Source of the DNA: DASQZK01 sp963732905
GTDB lineage: Bacteria > Bacteroidota > Bacteroidia > Bacteroidales > GCA-2748055
Direction: 5' to 3'
DNA: 64,000 nucleotides
NCBI GenBank assembly: GCA_963732905.1
Contig: CAVTBM010000006.1
Coordinates: 434,001-498,000 of the forward strand
The notes under the pieces are model-generated. The model saw only the letters and a program-made list of their open reading frames with translations, had not been told where the DNA came from and did not search any database. Below are positions 7,763 through 16,729 of this stretch, piece by piece. The number at the start of each line of letters is the position of its first letter. The first letter of the stretch is position 1. Position numbers and translations under genes: made by a program.

Positions 7763-8905
7763 ATGGATGAAATGATTCACAGGGGTTGTTGCTTTGGTCT
7801 ATGTAAAGAAGATTTAAACGATAATACTGAGAAATCAACCAGTTACTTCAGTTCCTGTTCCAAACTCGATGATTATGACTGGCTGAGAGACTTACCTGCA
7901 ACAACTATGGAAACCGACCTTGTAGAGGTTCGGTTTAAAAATACCAGGAAGGCCTTTTTTAAGAATGTCAACCAATTGAGACTCAAACGCGGCGATATTG
8001 TCGCTGTTGAAGCTTCTCCCGGTCACGATATCGGAATGGTGAGCCTTGCCGGGGATATTGTTCACCATCAGCTTGCCAAGTATGGGATCTCCCCGGAGTC
8101 TGAAGAAATCAGGAAAATATATCGTAAAGCCAAACAGGTCGACCTCGACAAATGGAAGGAGGCGATCGAACTGGAAGCTTCGACCATGCTAAGGTCAAGG
8201 CAGATCGCTTCAAAACTGAATCTGAATATGAAGATCGGGGATGTGGAATACCAGGGTGATAAGACCAAGGCTATATTTTACTACATTGCTGATGATCGTG
8301 TCGATTTCAGGCAGCTTATCAAGGACCTTGCCGAAGCATTCAGGATCCGGATTGAGATGAAACAGATCGGGGCCAGGCAGGAAGCAGGTCGTATTGGAGG
8401 CATTGGTTCCTGTGGAAGGGAATTGTGCTGTGGCACATGGCTGACAAATTTTGTATCTGTGACTACCACGGCAGCCCGCTACCAGGAAATTTCCCTGAAC
8501 CCTCAGAAACTTGCCGGCCAGTGCAGTAAACTTAAATGCTGTCTGAATTACGAGGTTACCGGATACGTGGATGCCCAGAAAAATTTTCCCAGCCGGGATA
8601 CCGTCCTGAGAACAAAAGATGGGGAAGCTTTCCATCAGAAGACAGATATTTACCGAGGTATTTACTGGTATTCATTCGACCGTAATACGGCAGCCAATCT
8701 TATTCCTGTGCCCGTTGAACGTGTGAATGAGATCATCGGGATGAACAAAAAAGGGCAGGCTCCGGATAGGCTTATCGACCTGAATGATGTCGAACCGTTA
8801 AAATCAATGGATTTTAACGATGTGATCGGCCAGGAAAGCCTGACACGGTTCGAGGACCAGAATCCCAAAAGGAAAAAAAGAAAAAAACACAGAAAGAAAC
8901 CCTGA
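7763..8905 (+). CDS. ricT: PSP1-domain protein, RicT/YaaT homologue
   Basis: Homologue of the Bacillus YaaT/RicT protein, part of an Fe-S containing complex that influences RNA processing and phosphorelay. 380 residues from ATG 7763 (MDEMIHRGCCFGLCKED). An in-frame TTG at 7733 would add ten residues but lies on the -7 box. The PSP1 core runs from about residue 50 to 230. Cysteines that could hold a cluster are seen in GCCFGLC, SCGRELCCGTW and CSKLKCCLNYE. The C-terminal tail is a Lys/Arg-rich stretch. It lies between holB and gldH, so it may share a transcript with gldH, which follows 59 bases later. Confidence 0.93.
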   Translation: MDEMIHRGCCFGLCKEDLNDNTEKSTSYFSSCSKLDDYDWLRDLPATTMETDLVEVRFKNTRKAFFKNVNQLRLKRGDIVAVEASPGHDIGMVSLAGDIVHHQLAKYGISPESEEIRKIYRKAKQVDLDKWKEAIELEASTMLRSRQIASKLNLNMKIGDVEYQGDKTKAIFYYIADDRVDFRQLIKDLAEAFRIRIEMKQIGARQEAGRIGGIGSCGRELCCGTWLTNFVSVTTTAARYQEISLNPQKLAGQCSKLKCCLNYEVTGYVDAQKNFPSRDTVLRTKDGEAFHQKTDIYRGIYWYSFDRNTAANLIPVPVERVNEIIGMNKKGQAPDRLIDLNDVEPLKSMDFNDVIGQESLTRFEDQNPKRKKRKKHRKKP

Positions 8906-8964
8906 CAACAGGGTGATGGTATTTAAACCTTTCTTCTCCATTCGTAAAAAAAGCATGATTACAA

Positions 8965-9438
8965 ATGAAGATCCTGAACATTTTACTTTTTGCAGCCCTG
9001 GCTATCGGCACGGTGTCATGCGATCCGGATATGGTCTATGATCATTTTGAAAAAACCGCCGGCGGTAAATGGTCATGGGATGATGTCAAAACCTTTAATG
9101 TCGATATGACAGACACGACGCATGCCTTTAACATTTACATCGACATTAGGCATACCAAAGAATATCCCAAAAGTAACCTTTACGTGTTTCTGAGTATTGT
9201 ATCCCCTTCACAATCTGAAATCCACGACACCGTGAGTATTGGCATTGCCGACAATCGTGGAAGATGGCTTGGGAATGGCTTTGGGAATGTCAAACTGGTC
9301 AGGCGTCTGTATCGTCAGGATGTGCGTTTTGCCTCACCGGGGGTATATACTTTTAAAGTCGAACAGGCCATGCGCCTCAAAGAAGTCCCGGTTACCGATG
9401 TGGGTATAAGGATAGAAAAATTCGTGCAGCTAAAATAG
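8965..9438 (+). CDS. gldH: Gliding motility lipoprotein GldH
   Basis: 157 residues with a lipoprotein signal peptide (hydrophobic core ILLFAALAIG, lipobox TVSC with Cys about residue 19), then the GldH family pattern: PDMVYDHFE near the mature N terminus, FNIYIDIRHTKEYPKSNLYVFL, and GRWLGNGFGNVKLV. GldH is needed for gliding and chitin use in Flavobacterium johnsoniae. In non-gliding Bacteroidota it is kept as an outer-membrane or periplasmic lipoprotein. The ricT-gldH neighbourhood supports the call. Confidence 0.93.
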   Translation: MKILNILLFAALAIGTVSCDPDMVYDHFEKTAGGKWSWDDVKTFNVDMTDTTHAFNIYIDIRHTKEYPKSNLYVFLSIVSPSQSEIHDTVSIGIADNRGRWLGNGFGNVKLVRRLYRQDVRFASPGVYTFKVEQAMRLKEVPVTDVGIRIEKFVQLK

Positions 9439-9446
9439 AAGACATT

Positions 9447-10157
9447 TTGGGGAAGAATAAACTTAAAAAGTTTGAGGAGCTTGAAACCTTCGAGCGGGTG
9501 TTTCAGCCGGCATTTGACGACTTTTTTGATAAAGACTATCCTCTCAAGGGACGATGGCACAAAGACGTTTTTGGTAATGACCATCCCCTGGTGCTTGAGC
9601 TGGGATGCGGTAAAGGAGAATATACCGTCGGACTGGCCCGGAGGTTTAAATCCAGCAACTTCCTTGGCGTCGATATTAAGGGTGCCAGGATCTGGAATGG
9701 CGCCAAAACTTCTCACCAGGAACATATTACCAATGCCGCTTTTCTCAGAACCCGCATTGAGTTTATCAATGCATTCTTTACTCCGGGTGAGGTGCAGGAG
9801 ATCTGGCTCACATTTCCGGATCCGCAACTTAAAAAACGACGCAATAAAAAGCGCCTCTCAGGATCCCTTTTCCTTCAGAAATACCAGAAGTTTCTGGCAG
9901 ACAACGGCATCATTCATTTAAAGACCGATAACCATGTTTTATATAAGTATACCCTGGCACTGGCAAAGGTAAATGATCTGGAAGTGCTGGTCGCTACAGA
10001 TGACCTTTACGGGTCGGGATTTACCGATGAGATATTGGATATCAGAACGTTCTATGAAAAACAGTACCTGGCCCAGGGTCTGGCGATCCATTATCTGAAA
10101 TTCAGACTCCCACATGAAAAGATCCTCCATGAACCACCCGGAGAAGACGAAGGATGA
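9447..10157 (+). CDS. trmB: tRNA (guanine-N7)-methyltransferase, TTG start
   Basis: Methylates G46 of tRNA using S-adenosylmethionine. 236 residues. The SAM-binding motif LELGCGKGEYTVGLA is near residue 50, and the family signature TFPDPQLKKRRNKKRL is near residue 120. No ATG is available at the conserved N terminus. The TTG at 9447 gives MGKNKLKKFEELETF, which fits Bacteroidota homologues starting MGKNKL (from memory). An ATT one codon earlier is a less likely alternative. It starts 8 bases after the gldH stop and overlaps the next gene by 44 bases. Confidence 0.93.
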   Translation: MGKNKLKKFEELETFERVFQPAFDDFFDKDYPLKGRWHKDVFGNDHPLVLELGCGKGEYTVGLARRFKSSNFLGVDIKGARIWNGAKTSHQEHITNAAFLRTRIEFINAFFTPGEVQEIWLTFPDPQLKKRRNKKRLSGSLFLQKYQKFLADNGIIHLKTDNHVLYKYTLALAKVNDLEVLVATDDLYGSGFTDEILDIRTFYEKQYLAQGLAIHYLKFRLPHEKILHEPPGEDEG

Positions 10158-10479
10158 CGGTTTTTTCTCCAGGGTTTACGAAGTGACCGTAAAAATTCCC
10201 CCCGGAAGGGTAACGAGCTATGGCGCCATTGCCGCCTACCTGGGCAGCAGGAGTTCCGCACGGTTGGTCGGATGGGCACTGAACGCCTCACACTCCTCCC
10301 CCGGATTCATCCCCGCTCACCGTGTGGTAAACCGTAACGGCCTTCTTACCGGCAAACATCATTTCCCCGGCGAGCATCTCATGCAGGAACTATTGCAAAA
10401 TGAAGGCGTGATCGTTGAAAACAACCGCGTGATGAATTTTGACAAACTTTTCTGGGATCCCAATAAAGAACTAGTCTAA
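10114..10479 (+). CDS. Alkyltransferase-like protein (MGMT family, active-site Cys replaced by Ala)
   Basis: 121 residues of the O6-alkylguanine DNA alkyltransferase C-terminal fold: a helix-turn-helix region RVTSYGAIAAYLGSRSSARLVGWAL, followed by IPAHRVV where repair-active enzymes have PCHRV. The Cys-to-Ala change at about residue 68 marks it as an ATL protein. ATL proteins bind and flip alkylated guanine and hand it to nucleotide excision repair instead of removing the alkyl group. It overlaps trmB by 44 bases with ATG 10114, or 29 bases if ATG 10129 is used, implying translational coupling. Confidence 0.9.
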   Translation: MKRSSMNHPEKTKDDGFFSRVYEVTVKIPPGRVTSYGAIAAYLGSRSSARLVGWALNASHSSPGFIPAHRVVNRNGLLTGKHHFPGEHLMQELLQNEGVIVENNRVMNFDKLFWDPNKELV

Positions 10480-10495
10480 ATTAAAGATATTTTAA

Positions 10496-10503
10496 TACCT
10501 TTG
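10496..10503 (+). promoter_or_regulatory. -7 box for mrp
   Basis: TACCTTTG, an exact TAnnTTTG match, 27 bases before the ATG at 10531. Confidence 0.55.
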
Positions 10504-10530
10504 CTGCTGTGATTTTAAATTTCGTTTGAT

Positions 10531-11634
10531 ATGTCAATAAGCAAGGATAAGGTACTGGAGACGCTGAGGAATGTTCGTCATCCTGAAACACGGAAAGATA
10601 TTGTCGAAATGGGGATCGTTAGTGACCTGGAAGTAGAAGGCAGCCGGGTTAGTCTCCTGTTGAAATTCCAGAAACCAAAGGAACCGTTCGCCGCTTCTCT
10701 TAAAAAAACCGTCGAAACTGCGATAAAGCGTCTTGCTCCTGAAGCAGAAGTTTCTGTAGAAATTTTTACCCCGCCGGCCATAAAGGTTATGAAGGATGAT
10801 CCGCTGTCTGGAGTAAAAAATATTATTGCCGTCGCTTCCGGAAAGGGAGGCGTGGGCAAATCGACCGTGGCCGTGAATCTCGCCGTGGCTGTTGCCAAAA
10901 CCGGGGCCAGTGTAGGACTGCTGGATGCAGATGTTTACGGTCCTTCCCTTCCTAAAATGTTTGGTCTTGAAGGTGAGCGCCCGCTCATAAAAAGGGAGGG
11001 CGAAACTGAAATCATTGTACCCATTGAAAAGCATGGTGTTAAAGTCATATCCATCGGATTTTTTGTGAGTCCCGAAGATGCACTGGTCTGGCGCGGACCG
11101 ATGGCTACCAGCGCCCTGAAGCAGATCCTTACACAAACCGAGTGGGGAGACCTTGATTACCTTTTCATTGATATGCCTCCCGGAACAGGAGATATTCATC
11201 TGACCCTTGTGCAGGAAACGTCGGTAACCGGCGTGGTGATTGTATCAACTCCCCAGGAAGTAGCCCTCGCTGATGCAGTCAAAGGGATTGCCATGTTCTC
11301 GGGAGATAAGATCAACGTACCCGTTCTGGGGCTCATTGAAAACATGGCCTGGTTCACCCCTGAAGAATTACCCGGCAATAAATATTATCTTTTCGGTAAA
11401 GACGGGGTAAAAGATCTGGCAGAAAAAATGAATCTCGAATTACTCGGGCAAATCCCTCTTGTTCAGGGAATAAGAGAAGACGGGGATTCTGGCCGGCCTT
11501 CAGCACTGGATGAAAACCATCCGTCCGGGAAGCCGTTTGAACTGCTTGCTCAGAATGTCATCCGGGTTGTTGAGAAAAGAAACCGTGAGAAGGATCCAAC
11601 CCGGAAGGTAGAGATCACTACGGGTAAACATTAA
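10531..11634 (+). CDS. mrp: Mrp/NBP35-type ATPase, Fe-S cluster carrier
   Basis: 367 residues. The N-terminal MIP18/DUF59-like domain occupies about residues 1-90 (VLETLRNVRHPETRKDIVEMGIV). The P-loop ATPase domain follows, with the deviant Walker A KGGVGKSTVAVN near residue 110 and VDADVYGPSLPKMFG and DMPPGTGD. The usual CxxC of this family's scaffold Cys pair is not seen in the expected C-terminal position; the region reads NMAWFTPEELPGNKYYLFG. Homologues with CxxC read as NMSYFxCPxC, so this branch may hold clusters differently or have another carrier role. It is followed 14 bases later by a NifU-like carrier gene, supporting a role in Fe-S assembly. Confidence 0.93.
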   Translation: MSISKDKVLETLRNVRHPETRKDIVEMGIVSDLEVEGSRVSLLLKFQKPKEPFAASLKKTVETAIKRLAPEAEVSVEIFTPPAIKVMKDDPLSGVKNIIAVASGKGGVGKSTVAVNLAVAVAKTGASVGLLDADVYGPSLPKMFGLEGERPLIKREGETEIIVPIEKHGVKVISIGFFVSPEDALVWRGPMATSALKQILTQTEWGDLDYLFIDMPPGTGDIHLTLVQETSVTGVVIVSTPQEVALADAVKGIAMFSGDKINVPVLGLIENMAWFTPEELPGNKYYLFGKDGVKDLAEKMNLELLGQIPLVQGIREDGDSGRPSALDENHPSGKPFELLAQNVIRVVEKRNREKDPTRKVEITTGKH

Positions 11635-11648
11635 TCTACACATGCCTT

Positions 11649-11894
11649 ATGGACAGATCTGAAGTCCTGGAAAGAATCAATACTGCCCTCGATAAGATCA
11701 GGCCTTATCTTCAGGCCGATGGAGGTGATATCATCCTTCGCAGTGTTTCCGATGACCTGGTTGTTACCGTTGAACTGACCGGCGCCTGCGACAAATGCCC
11801 CTTCAGCGCTCATACCCTGAAAGCCGGCGTTGAAGAATCCATCCGAAAGGCTCTTCCCGAACTCAGGGAAGTTGTGGCCATAAATAATATGTAA
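11649..11894 (+). CDS. NifU C-terminal domain protein (Nfu-type Fe-S carrier)
   Basis: 81 residues, essentially one Nfu domain: RSEVLERINTALDKIRPYLQADGGDI, then ELTGACDKCPFS with the CxxC (Cys about residues 43 and 46) that binds a [4Fe-4S] cluster across a dimer. It lies 14 bases after mrp, so the two probably form a small Fe-S delivery operon. Confidence 0.93.
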   Translation: MDRSEVLERINTALDKIRPYLQADGGDIILRSVSDDLVVTVELTGACDKCPFSAHTLKAGVEESIRKALPELREVVAINNM

Positions 11895-11960
11895 TAACAA
11901 ACCGGGCACAATCTCCCGTGCACCCCCGACCGTTTTCCCGTCCGTTTCGATCAGATTCCC

Positions 11961-11968
11961 TAAATTTG
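11961..11968 (+). promoter_or_regulatory. -7 box upstream of porW
   Basis: TAAATTTG, an exact TAnnTTTG match, 76 bases before the TTG start of the porW-like gene. This implies a 5' leader of about 70 bases. Confidence 0.45.
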
Positions 11969-12044
11969 TGGCTGAAAAAATCGAAGGAAATAAAATAAGG
12001 TTGCATTTTTACAGTTATTCATAGTACCGCTAATAAGGAAAAAT

Positions 12045-14684
12045 TTGAATAAAGCAATCAGAATCATAATTGCGCTTATCCTGCTGGTTACAGTATCGTG
12101 TTCAACGGAGAAGAATACGACCATGTCCCGGAATTATCACAATCTGATATCACATTACAACATCTATTTTAATGGCAATGAGAGCTTTAAAAAAGGTGTC
12201 AGCCAGACAGAAAAAAATTTCCAGGATAATTTCACCAAAACCCTTCCCCTGTTCTATTTCAGCAACCCGCAGGTTGCCCAGTCTGTTTCGCCCCAGATGA
12301 ACCGGGCAATTGAAAAGGCGACGAAAGTGATCACCCTCCATTCCATCACGGTCAAACCCGATCTTAAAAAAGGGAATCTTACGGAAAAACAAAAAGCATT
12401 TTATAATAAGAAAGAATTTAACAAATGGGTAGACGATGATTATGTACTGATGGGTAAGGCTTATGTGTATGAGAATAAGTTCGATCCCGCCGTGGAAACC
12501 TTCAAAAAAGTGGTGACCGATTTCTCCGAAGAACCGATCCATTATGAAGCCTTGATCTGGATGGCCCGTGCCTATAATGAAACGGGTGAATACCGTGATT
12601 CGGAAAATATTCTTCAGATGATCAAAAATGATGACAAGATGCCTTCCGGGTACCTGGGAGAGTTTTACACCACTTATGCCGATCTGTATATGAAGGAAAA
12701 AAAAACGGACCAGGCCATTCCCATGCTGGAAAAAGCCCTCGAATACGTAAAATCCAAACACAGGCGCGAGCGATATACCTATATTCTTGCCCAGTTATAC
12801 CAGGAAACGGGAAATTCGGAAAAAGCTGTAGAAAACTATCACCAGGTGATCCGGATGAATCCGCCCTACGAAATGACGTTTAGCGCCAAGATTAATATGG
12901 CCGGTTCATACAAGGCCGGATCGGGAAAAGAAAAGGAAATCAATTCATTGCTTGAAAAAATGCTCCGGGATGATAAAAACAATGATTTCCAGGACCAAAT
13001 TTATTACGCTCTCGGCAAAATTGCCCTTAAAGAGGGGGATACGACGAAAGCCATTCTGAACTTTAAACTGAGTACAGCTAAATCGGTAAACAATACGAAT
13101 CAGAAAGGGTTATCTTACCTTACACTCGGTGATATTTATTACAATAAACCCGATTACAGCCTGGCCCAGGCTTATTACGACAGCACCACCCAGAACCTGG
13201 ACCGGAGCTATGAGGGTTATGACCAACTCACTGTGAAAACAAAAAGTCTGACGAACCTGGTCCAGCATCTGCACGTTTATACTCTTGAAGACAGCCTGCA
13301 GATCCTTGCGAAAATGCCTGAAAATGAGAGACTGGCAAAAATCGATAAGATCATCGAGGATGTCAGGAAAAAGGAAGAAGAAGAACGGCAACGTAAACAG
13401 GATGAGATGCAGAATAATCAGTACGGAACAATGGCCATGAACCAAACATCGGGATCCGGAAGCCAGACAGGGGGAAAATGGTATTTCTATAACCTCAATG
13501 CGAAAGGCTTCGGGCAGCCGGAATTCAGGATGAGATGGGGAAACCGTAAACTTGAGGATAACTGGCGGCGAAGTAATAAGCAGACCCTGGATACCGGTGA
13601 CCAAAATGAGGAAGCCGCAGCTACCGACAGTACTTCAGGAAAGACCAAATCGCTTTTCAGTAATAAAAACAGGGAATACTACCTTAAGGACATCCCTCTC
13701 AACGATTCATCTCTGGCAGCTTCCAATGAAAGACTTGAAAATGCCCTGTTCAACATGGGCCTCGTTTACCGGAATGATCTGAAAGATGAAAACGAAGCTG
13801 TCAAAACCTTCGAAGAACAGGTCAGACGTTATCCCGACGGACCAAACAGTCTTATGGGGTATTTTAATCTTTATGAAATGTATGACCTGAACGGTAATGC
13901 TTCCAAGGCAGATTTTTATAAAAACCTGATCATCCGGAAATATCCAGATAATCCCCGGGCTAAAATCCTGGCAAACCCGGAATATGTCAAGGAACTGGAA
14001 TCACACCAGAATGAAGTCCAGGACTTCTACGTGAAAACCTACCAGGAATTTCAGAATGATCAGTACAGCGACGTGGTGCGGGATGCAGATAATGCCATTA
14101 AGATTTACGCGGGAGACAGGACTATCCCCAGGTTCAGACTGCTAAGGGCTCTGGCTGAAGGCGGACTGAAGGGGAAAGAAGTACTTAAAGATGAACTTCA
14201 GAAAATAATTGCCGACTATCCCAAACATGAAGTCAGCGATTATGCAAAAAACCTGATCGGGGAGATCTATGCCATGGCTCCCGAACTTCAGAAAGCCGAC
14301 ACCAGGCAAATGGCTGAACAGATCTACACCTTTAATCCACAAGGATCCTTCATCATCGGCATCTCAGTTGAAAAGCCGGCAGACGTCAACCAAATGAATT
14401 TTAACATCATCAACTTCAACCTCGACAACTATAGCAAGCTTAATCTCGGGATACAAAATGAAACGGTAGGAACAAAAAACATTCTCTTTTTGAGATCATT
14501 TACAGACCTGGCCAGTGCAAAACGATACCTCCAGTCTCTTAACGATGATGCTGATATTTTCAAGAGTCTGAACAAATCCGATTTCAGACCGTTCATTATT
14601 TCCCAGACCAATTATATCACTCTGAAGACTGATAAGGATTTTGAAAAGTATTATCTGTTCTATCAGAAATACTATCTGCCGTAA
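12045..14684 (+). CDS. porW: TPR lipoprotein, PorW/SprE-like (type IX secretion), TTG start
   Basis: 879 residues. Lipoprotein signal with hydrophobic core IRIIIALILLVTV and lipobox VSCS (Cys about residue 20). The conserved N-terminal segment of PorW/SprE follows: SRNYHNLISHYNIYFNGNESFKKG and FSNPQVAQSVSPQMNRAIEKA. A long array of TPR helices covers roughly residues 130-400 and 560-760, with a Lys/Glu/Gln-rich insert near 440-460. PorW is an outer-membrane lipoprotein needed for the type IX secretion and gliding motors. Translation has to begin at TTG 12045, since no ATG precedes the signal peptide. porX begins 2 bases after its stop, which strongly supports the assignment. Confidence 0.92.
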   Translation: MNKAIRIIIALILLVTVSCSTEKNTTMSRNYHNLISHYNIYFNGNESFKKGVSQTEKNFQDNFTKTLPLFYFSNPQVAQSVSPQMNRAIEKATKVITLHSITVKPDLKKGNLTEKQKAFYNKKEFNKWVDDDYVLMGKAYVYENKFDPAVETFKKVVTDFSEEPIHYEALIWMARAYNETGEYRDSENILQMIKNDDKMPSGYLGEFYTTYADLYMKEKKTDQAIPMLEKALEYVKSKHRRERYTYILAQLYQETGNSEKAVENYHQVIRMNPPYEMTFSAKINMAGSYKAGSGKEKEINSLLEKMLRDDKNNDFQDQIYYALGKIALKEGDTTKAILNFKLSTAKSVNNTNQKGLSYLTLGDIYYNKPDYSLAQAYYDSTTQNLDRSYEGYDQLTVKTKSLTNLVQHLHVYTLEDSLQILAKMPENERLAKIDKIIEDVRKKEEEERQRKQDEMQNNQYGTMAMNQTSGSGSQTGGKWYFYNLNAKGFGQPEFRMRWGNRKLEDNWRRSNKQTLDTGDQNEEAAATDSTSGKTKSLFSNKNREYYLKDIPLNDSSLAASNERLENALFNMGLVYRNDLKDENEAVKTFEEQVRRYPDGPNSLMGYFNLYEMYDLNGNASKADFYKNLIIRKYPDNPRAKILANPEYVKELESHQNEVQDFYVKTYQEFQNDQYSDVVRDADNAIKIYAGDRTIPRFRLLRALAEGGLKGKEVLKDELQKIIADYPKHEVSDYAKNLIGEIYAMAPELQKADTRQMAEQIYTFNPQGSFIIGISVEKPADVNQMNFNIINFNLDNYSKLNLGIQNETVGTKNILFLRSFTDLASAKRYLQSLNDDADIFKSLNKSDFRPFIISQTNYITLKTDKDFEKYYLFYQKYYLP

Positions 14685-14686
14685 CT

Positions 14687-16240
14687 ATGGAGAAAAAAAT
14701 CAGCATACTCTGGGTCGATGATGAGATCGATCTCCTCAAACCCTATATCCTGTTTCTCGAAGAGAAAGGTTACCTGATGTCTTCCGCAACCAACGGAGAA
14801 GATGCTGTCGGTCTTGTCATCAGAAATGAATATGACCTGATATTCCTTGATGAGAATATGCCCGGAATCAGCGGTATCGAGACCCTGAACAGGATAAAGT
14901 CCGTCACCCCTTTTACACCGGTGGTTATGATCACTAAAAGTGAAGAGGAGGATATCATGGAGGAAGCCATCGGATCCAAGATCGCTGATTATCTCATCAA
15001 ACCCGTAAATCCAAACCAGATCCTTCTGACTATTAAAAAAAATATCGAAACCAAAAAACTGATCAGTCAGAAAACCACCGCCGGATATCAGAGCCAGTTT
15101 GGAAGTATCGGCATGCTCATCAACTCGGCGTCTTCCTTCGACGAATGGGCCGACATTTACCGGCGCATCGTTTACTGGGAAATCGAACTGCAGGACTCTT
15201 CGGATACAAATATGGACGAGATCCTGCTCATGCAGAAAACCGATGCCAATAAGGAATTTTCAAGATTTATTGGCAGGAATTACCAGAACTGGTTCGGAAG
15301 CCATGTGGAGGATAAACCCCTGATGTCTCCCTCTGTGTTTGCCAACACTGTTTTTCCCCTGCTGGAGAAAGGCGAAAAAGTCTTTTTCATCCTCATCGAC
15401 AATCTCAGATATGACCAGTGGAAAACCCTGGAGGCTGAAATCACCGAATTTTCCCGCCTCGAAAGCGAAGAACTTTACTGCAGCATTCTTCCCACTGCCA
15501 CACAGTATTCCCGAAATGCAATGTTTGCCGGACTGATGCCGTATGAGATCAACGACCTCTACCCCGACCTCTGGGTGTTTGACGAGGATGAGGCCGGAAA
15601 GAACCTTCATGAAAAGGAGCTCTTTGAAAAGCATCTCTCCCGGCTCGGTAAGGATATCAGGTTCCGTTATGAAAAAGTGACCAACCAGCGAACCGGTAAG
15701 AAACTGGTAGAGAGCTTCCAGGACCTGATGAATTATGATCTGAACATCATTATTTACAATTTTGTCGACATGCTGTCTCATGCCCGTACCGACATGGAAA
15801 TGATACGGGAGCTGGCTGATAATGAAGCATCTTACCGCTCACTGACGGCATCCTGGTTTCACCACTCGCATTTGTTGGAATTGATGAAACAGCTGACGGG
15901 GAAAAATGTAAAGATCGTTCTTACCACTGATCATGGTTCAATCCGGGTTCAGAATCCAGTAAAGGTTATCGGCGATAAAAAAACCTCCGCCAACCTCAGG
16001 TACAAGCTTGGCCGTAACCTGAACTACTCCAAGAATGATGTTTTCGAAATAAGAAATCCCGATGAAGTCCATCTGCCCAAACCAAATATTTCCTCCTCCT
16101 TCATATTTGCCTACGGGAATGATTTCCTGATTTACCCGAATAACTATAACCAGTTCGTGAACTTTTACCGGAATACTTTTCAGCATGGAGGAATATCTAT
16201 GGAAGAAATGCTTATTCCCCTCATCCTGTTAAGCACTTGA
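14687..16240 (+). CDS. porX: PorX: response regulator with PglZ phosphatase-like domain
   Basis: 517 residues. A CheY-like receiver occupies residues 1-120: acidic pocket DDE (11-13), phospho-acceptor Asp 55 in LIFLDENMPG, and the Lys of YLIKPVNP near 105. A helical linker follows, then a PglZ/alkaline-phosphatase-superfamily domain from about 220 (FFILIDNLRYDQW, ILPTATQYSRNAMFAG with the nucleophile-position Thr 270/272, and TTDHGSI). PorX with the kinase PorY controls type IX secretion genes through the sigma factor SigP; neither partner is in this window. It is coupled to porW (2 bases) and tsaE (1 base). Confidence 0.95.
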   Translation: MEKKISILWVDDEIDLLKPYILFLEEKGYLMSSATNGEDAVGLVIRNEYDLIFLDENMPGISGIETLNRIKSVTPFTPVVMITKSEEEDIMEEAIGSKIADYLIKPVNPNQILLTIKKNIETKKLISQKTTAGYQSQFGSIGMLINSASSFDEWADIYRRIVYWEIELQDSSDTNMDEILLMQKTDANKEFSRFIGRNYQNWFGSHVEDKPLMSPSVFANTVFPLLEKGEKVFFILIDNLRYDQWKTLEAEITEFSRLESEELYCSILPTATQYSRNAMFAGLMPYEINDLYPDLWVFDEDEAGKNLHEKELFEKHLSRLGKDIRFRYEKVTNQRTGKKLVESFQDLMNYDLNIIIYNFVDMLSHARTDMEMIRELADNEASYRSLTASWFHHSHLLELMKQLTGKNVKIVLTTDHGSIRVQNPVKVIGDKKTSANLRYKLGRNLNYSKNDVFEIRNPDEVHLPKPNISSSFIFAYGNDFLIYPNNYNQFVNFYRNTFQHGGISMEEMLIPLILLST

Positions 16241-16241
16241 T

Positions 16242-16661
16242 ATGAAGGTCTTTGAGATCCCAGATGAGAAGAATATATTGCAGGCAGCCTTCGCCTTCAC
16301 GCGGGAACTGGGTAACCGCCGGGTTTTTGCCATGTACGGGGAAATGGGCGCCGGGAAAACGACATTCATCAAAGCCATTTGTAAGGCCTTGAACGTGGTG
16401 GATGTGGTCAGCAGTCCGACGTTTGCCCTGGTATATGAATATTCATCGGCAGAGGCAGGGGTGATCTACCATTTCGATCTTTACCGCATCAAAGAAATAG
16501 AGGAATTGTATGATCTGGGCTACGAGGATTATTTTTACAGTGGTAACCTTTGTTTTATCGAATGGCCTGAAAAAGCAGAAAATCTCCTGCCTGAAGATGC
16601 TGTTAAAGTGTTTATTACCGTGAACCCCGACGGATCAAGAACCGTTAAAATGGAAGCCTGA
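16242..16661 (+). CDS. tsaE: tRNA threonylcarbamoyladenosine biosynthesis ATPase TsaE
   Basis: ATPase that works with TsaB and TsaD to make t6A at position 37 of ANN-decoding tRNAs. 139 residues, normal length. Walker A is seen in YGEMGAGKTTFIKAI; SSPTFALVYEY is the family switch, followed by YHFDLYRIKEIEELYDLGYEDYF and CFIEWPEKAENLLP. It starts 1 base after porX, a gene order shared by many Bacteroidota, and runs on to ald after 68 bases. Confidence 0.96.
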   Translation: MKVFEIPDEKNILQAAFAFTRELGNRRVFAMYGEMGAGKTTFIKAICKALNVVDVVSSPTFALVYEYSSAEAGVIYHFDLYRIKEIEELYDLGYEDYFYSGNLCFIEWPEKAENLLPEDAVKVFITVNPDGSRTVKMEA

Positions 16662-16670
16662 ATCAATTTC

Positions 16671-16701
16671 TTGACAAACTATGGGAATTGTAGTATTTTA
16701 G
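16671..16701 (+). promoter_or_regulatory. -33/-7 promoter for alanine dehydrogenase
   Basis: TTG (16671-16673), 20 bases, then TATTTTAG, one mismatch from TAnnTTTG. The region also reads as TTGACA with a 17-base spacer to a weaker -10. It lies about 30 bases before the ald ATG. Confidence 0.45.
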
Positions 16702-16729
16702 TTGACCCTTCATTAAAAGATATGCGACG

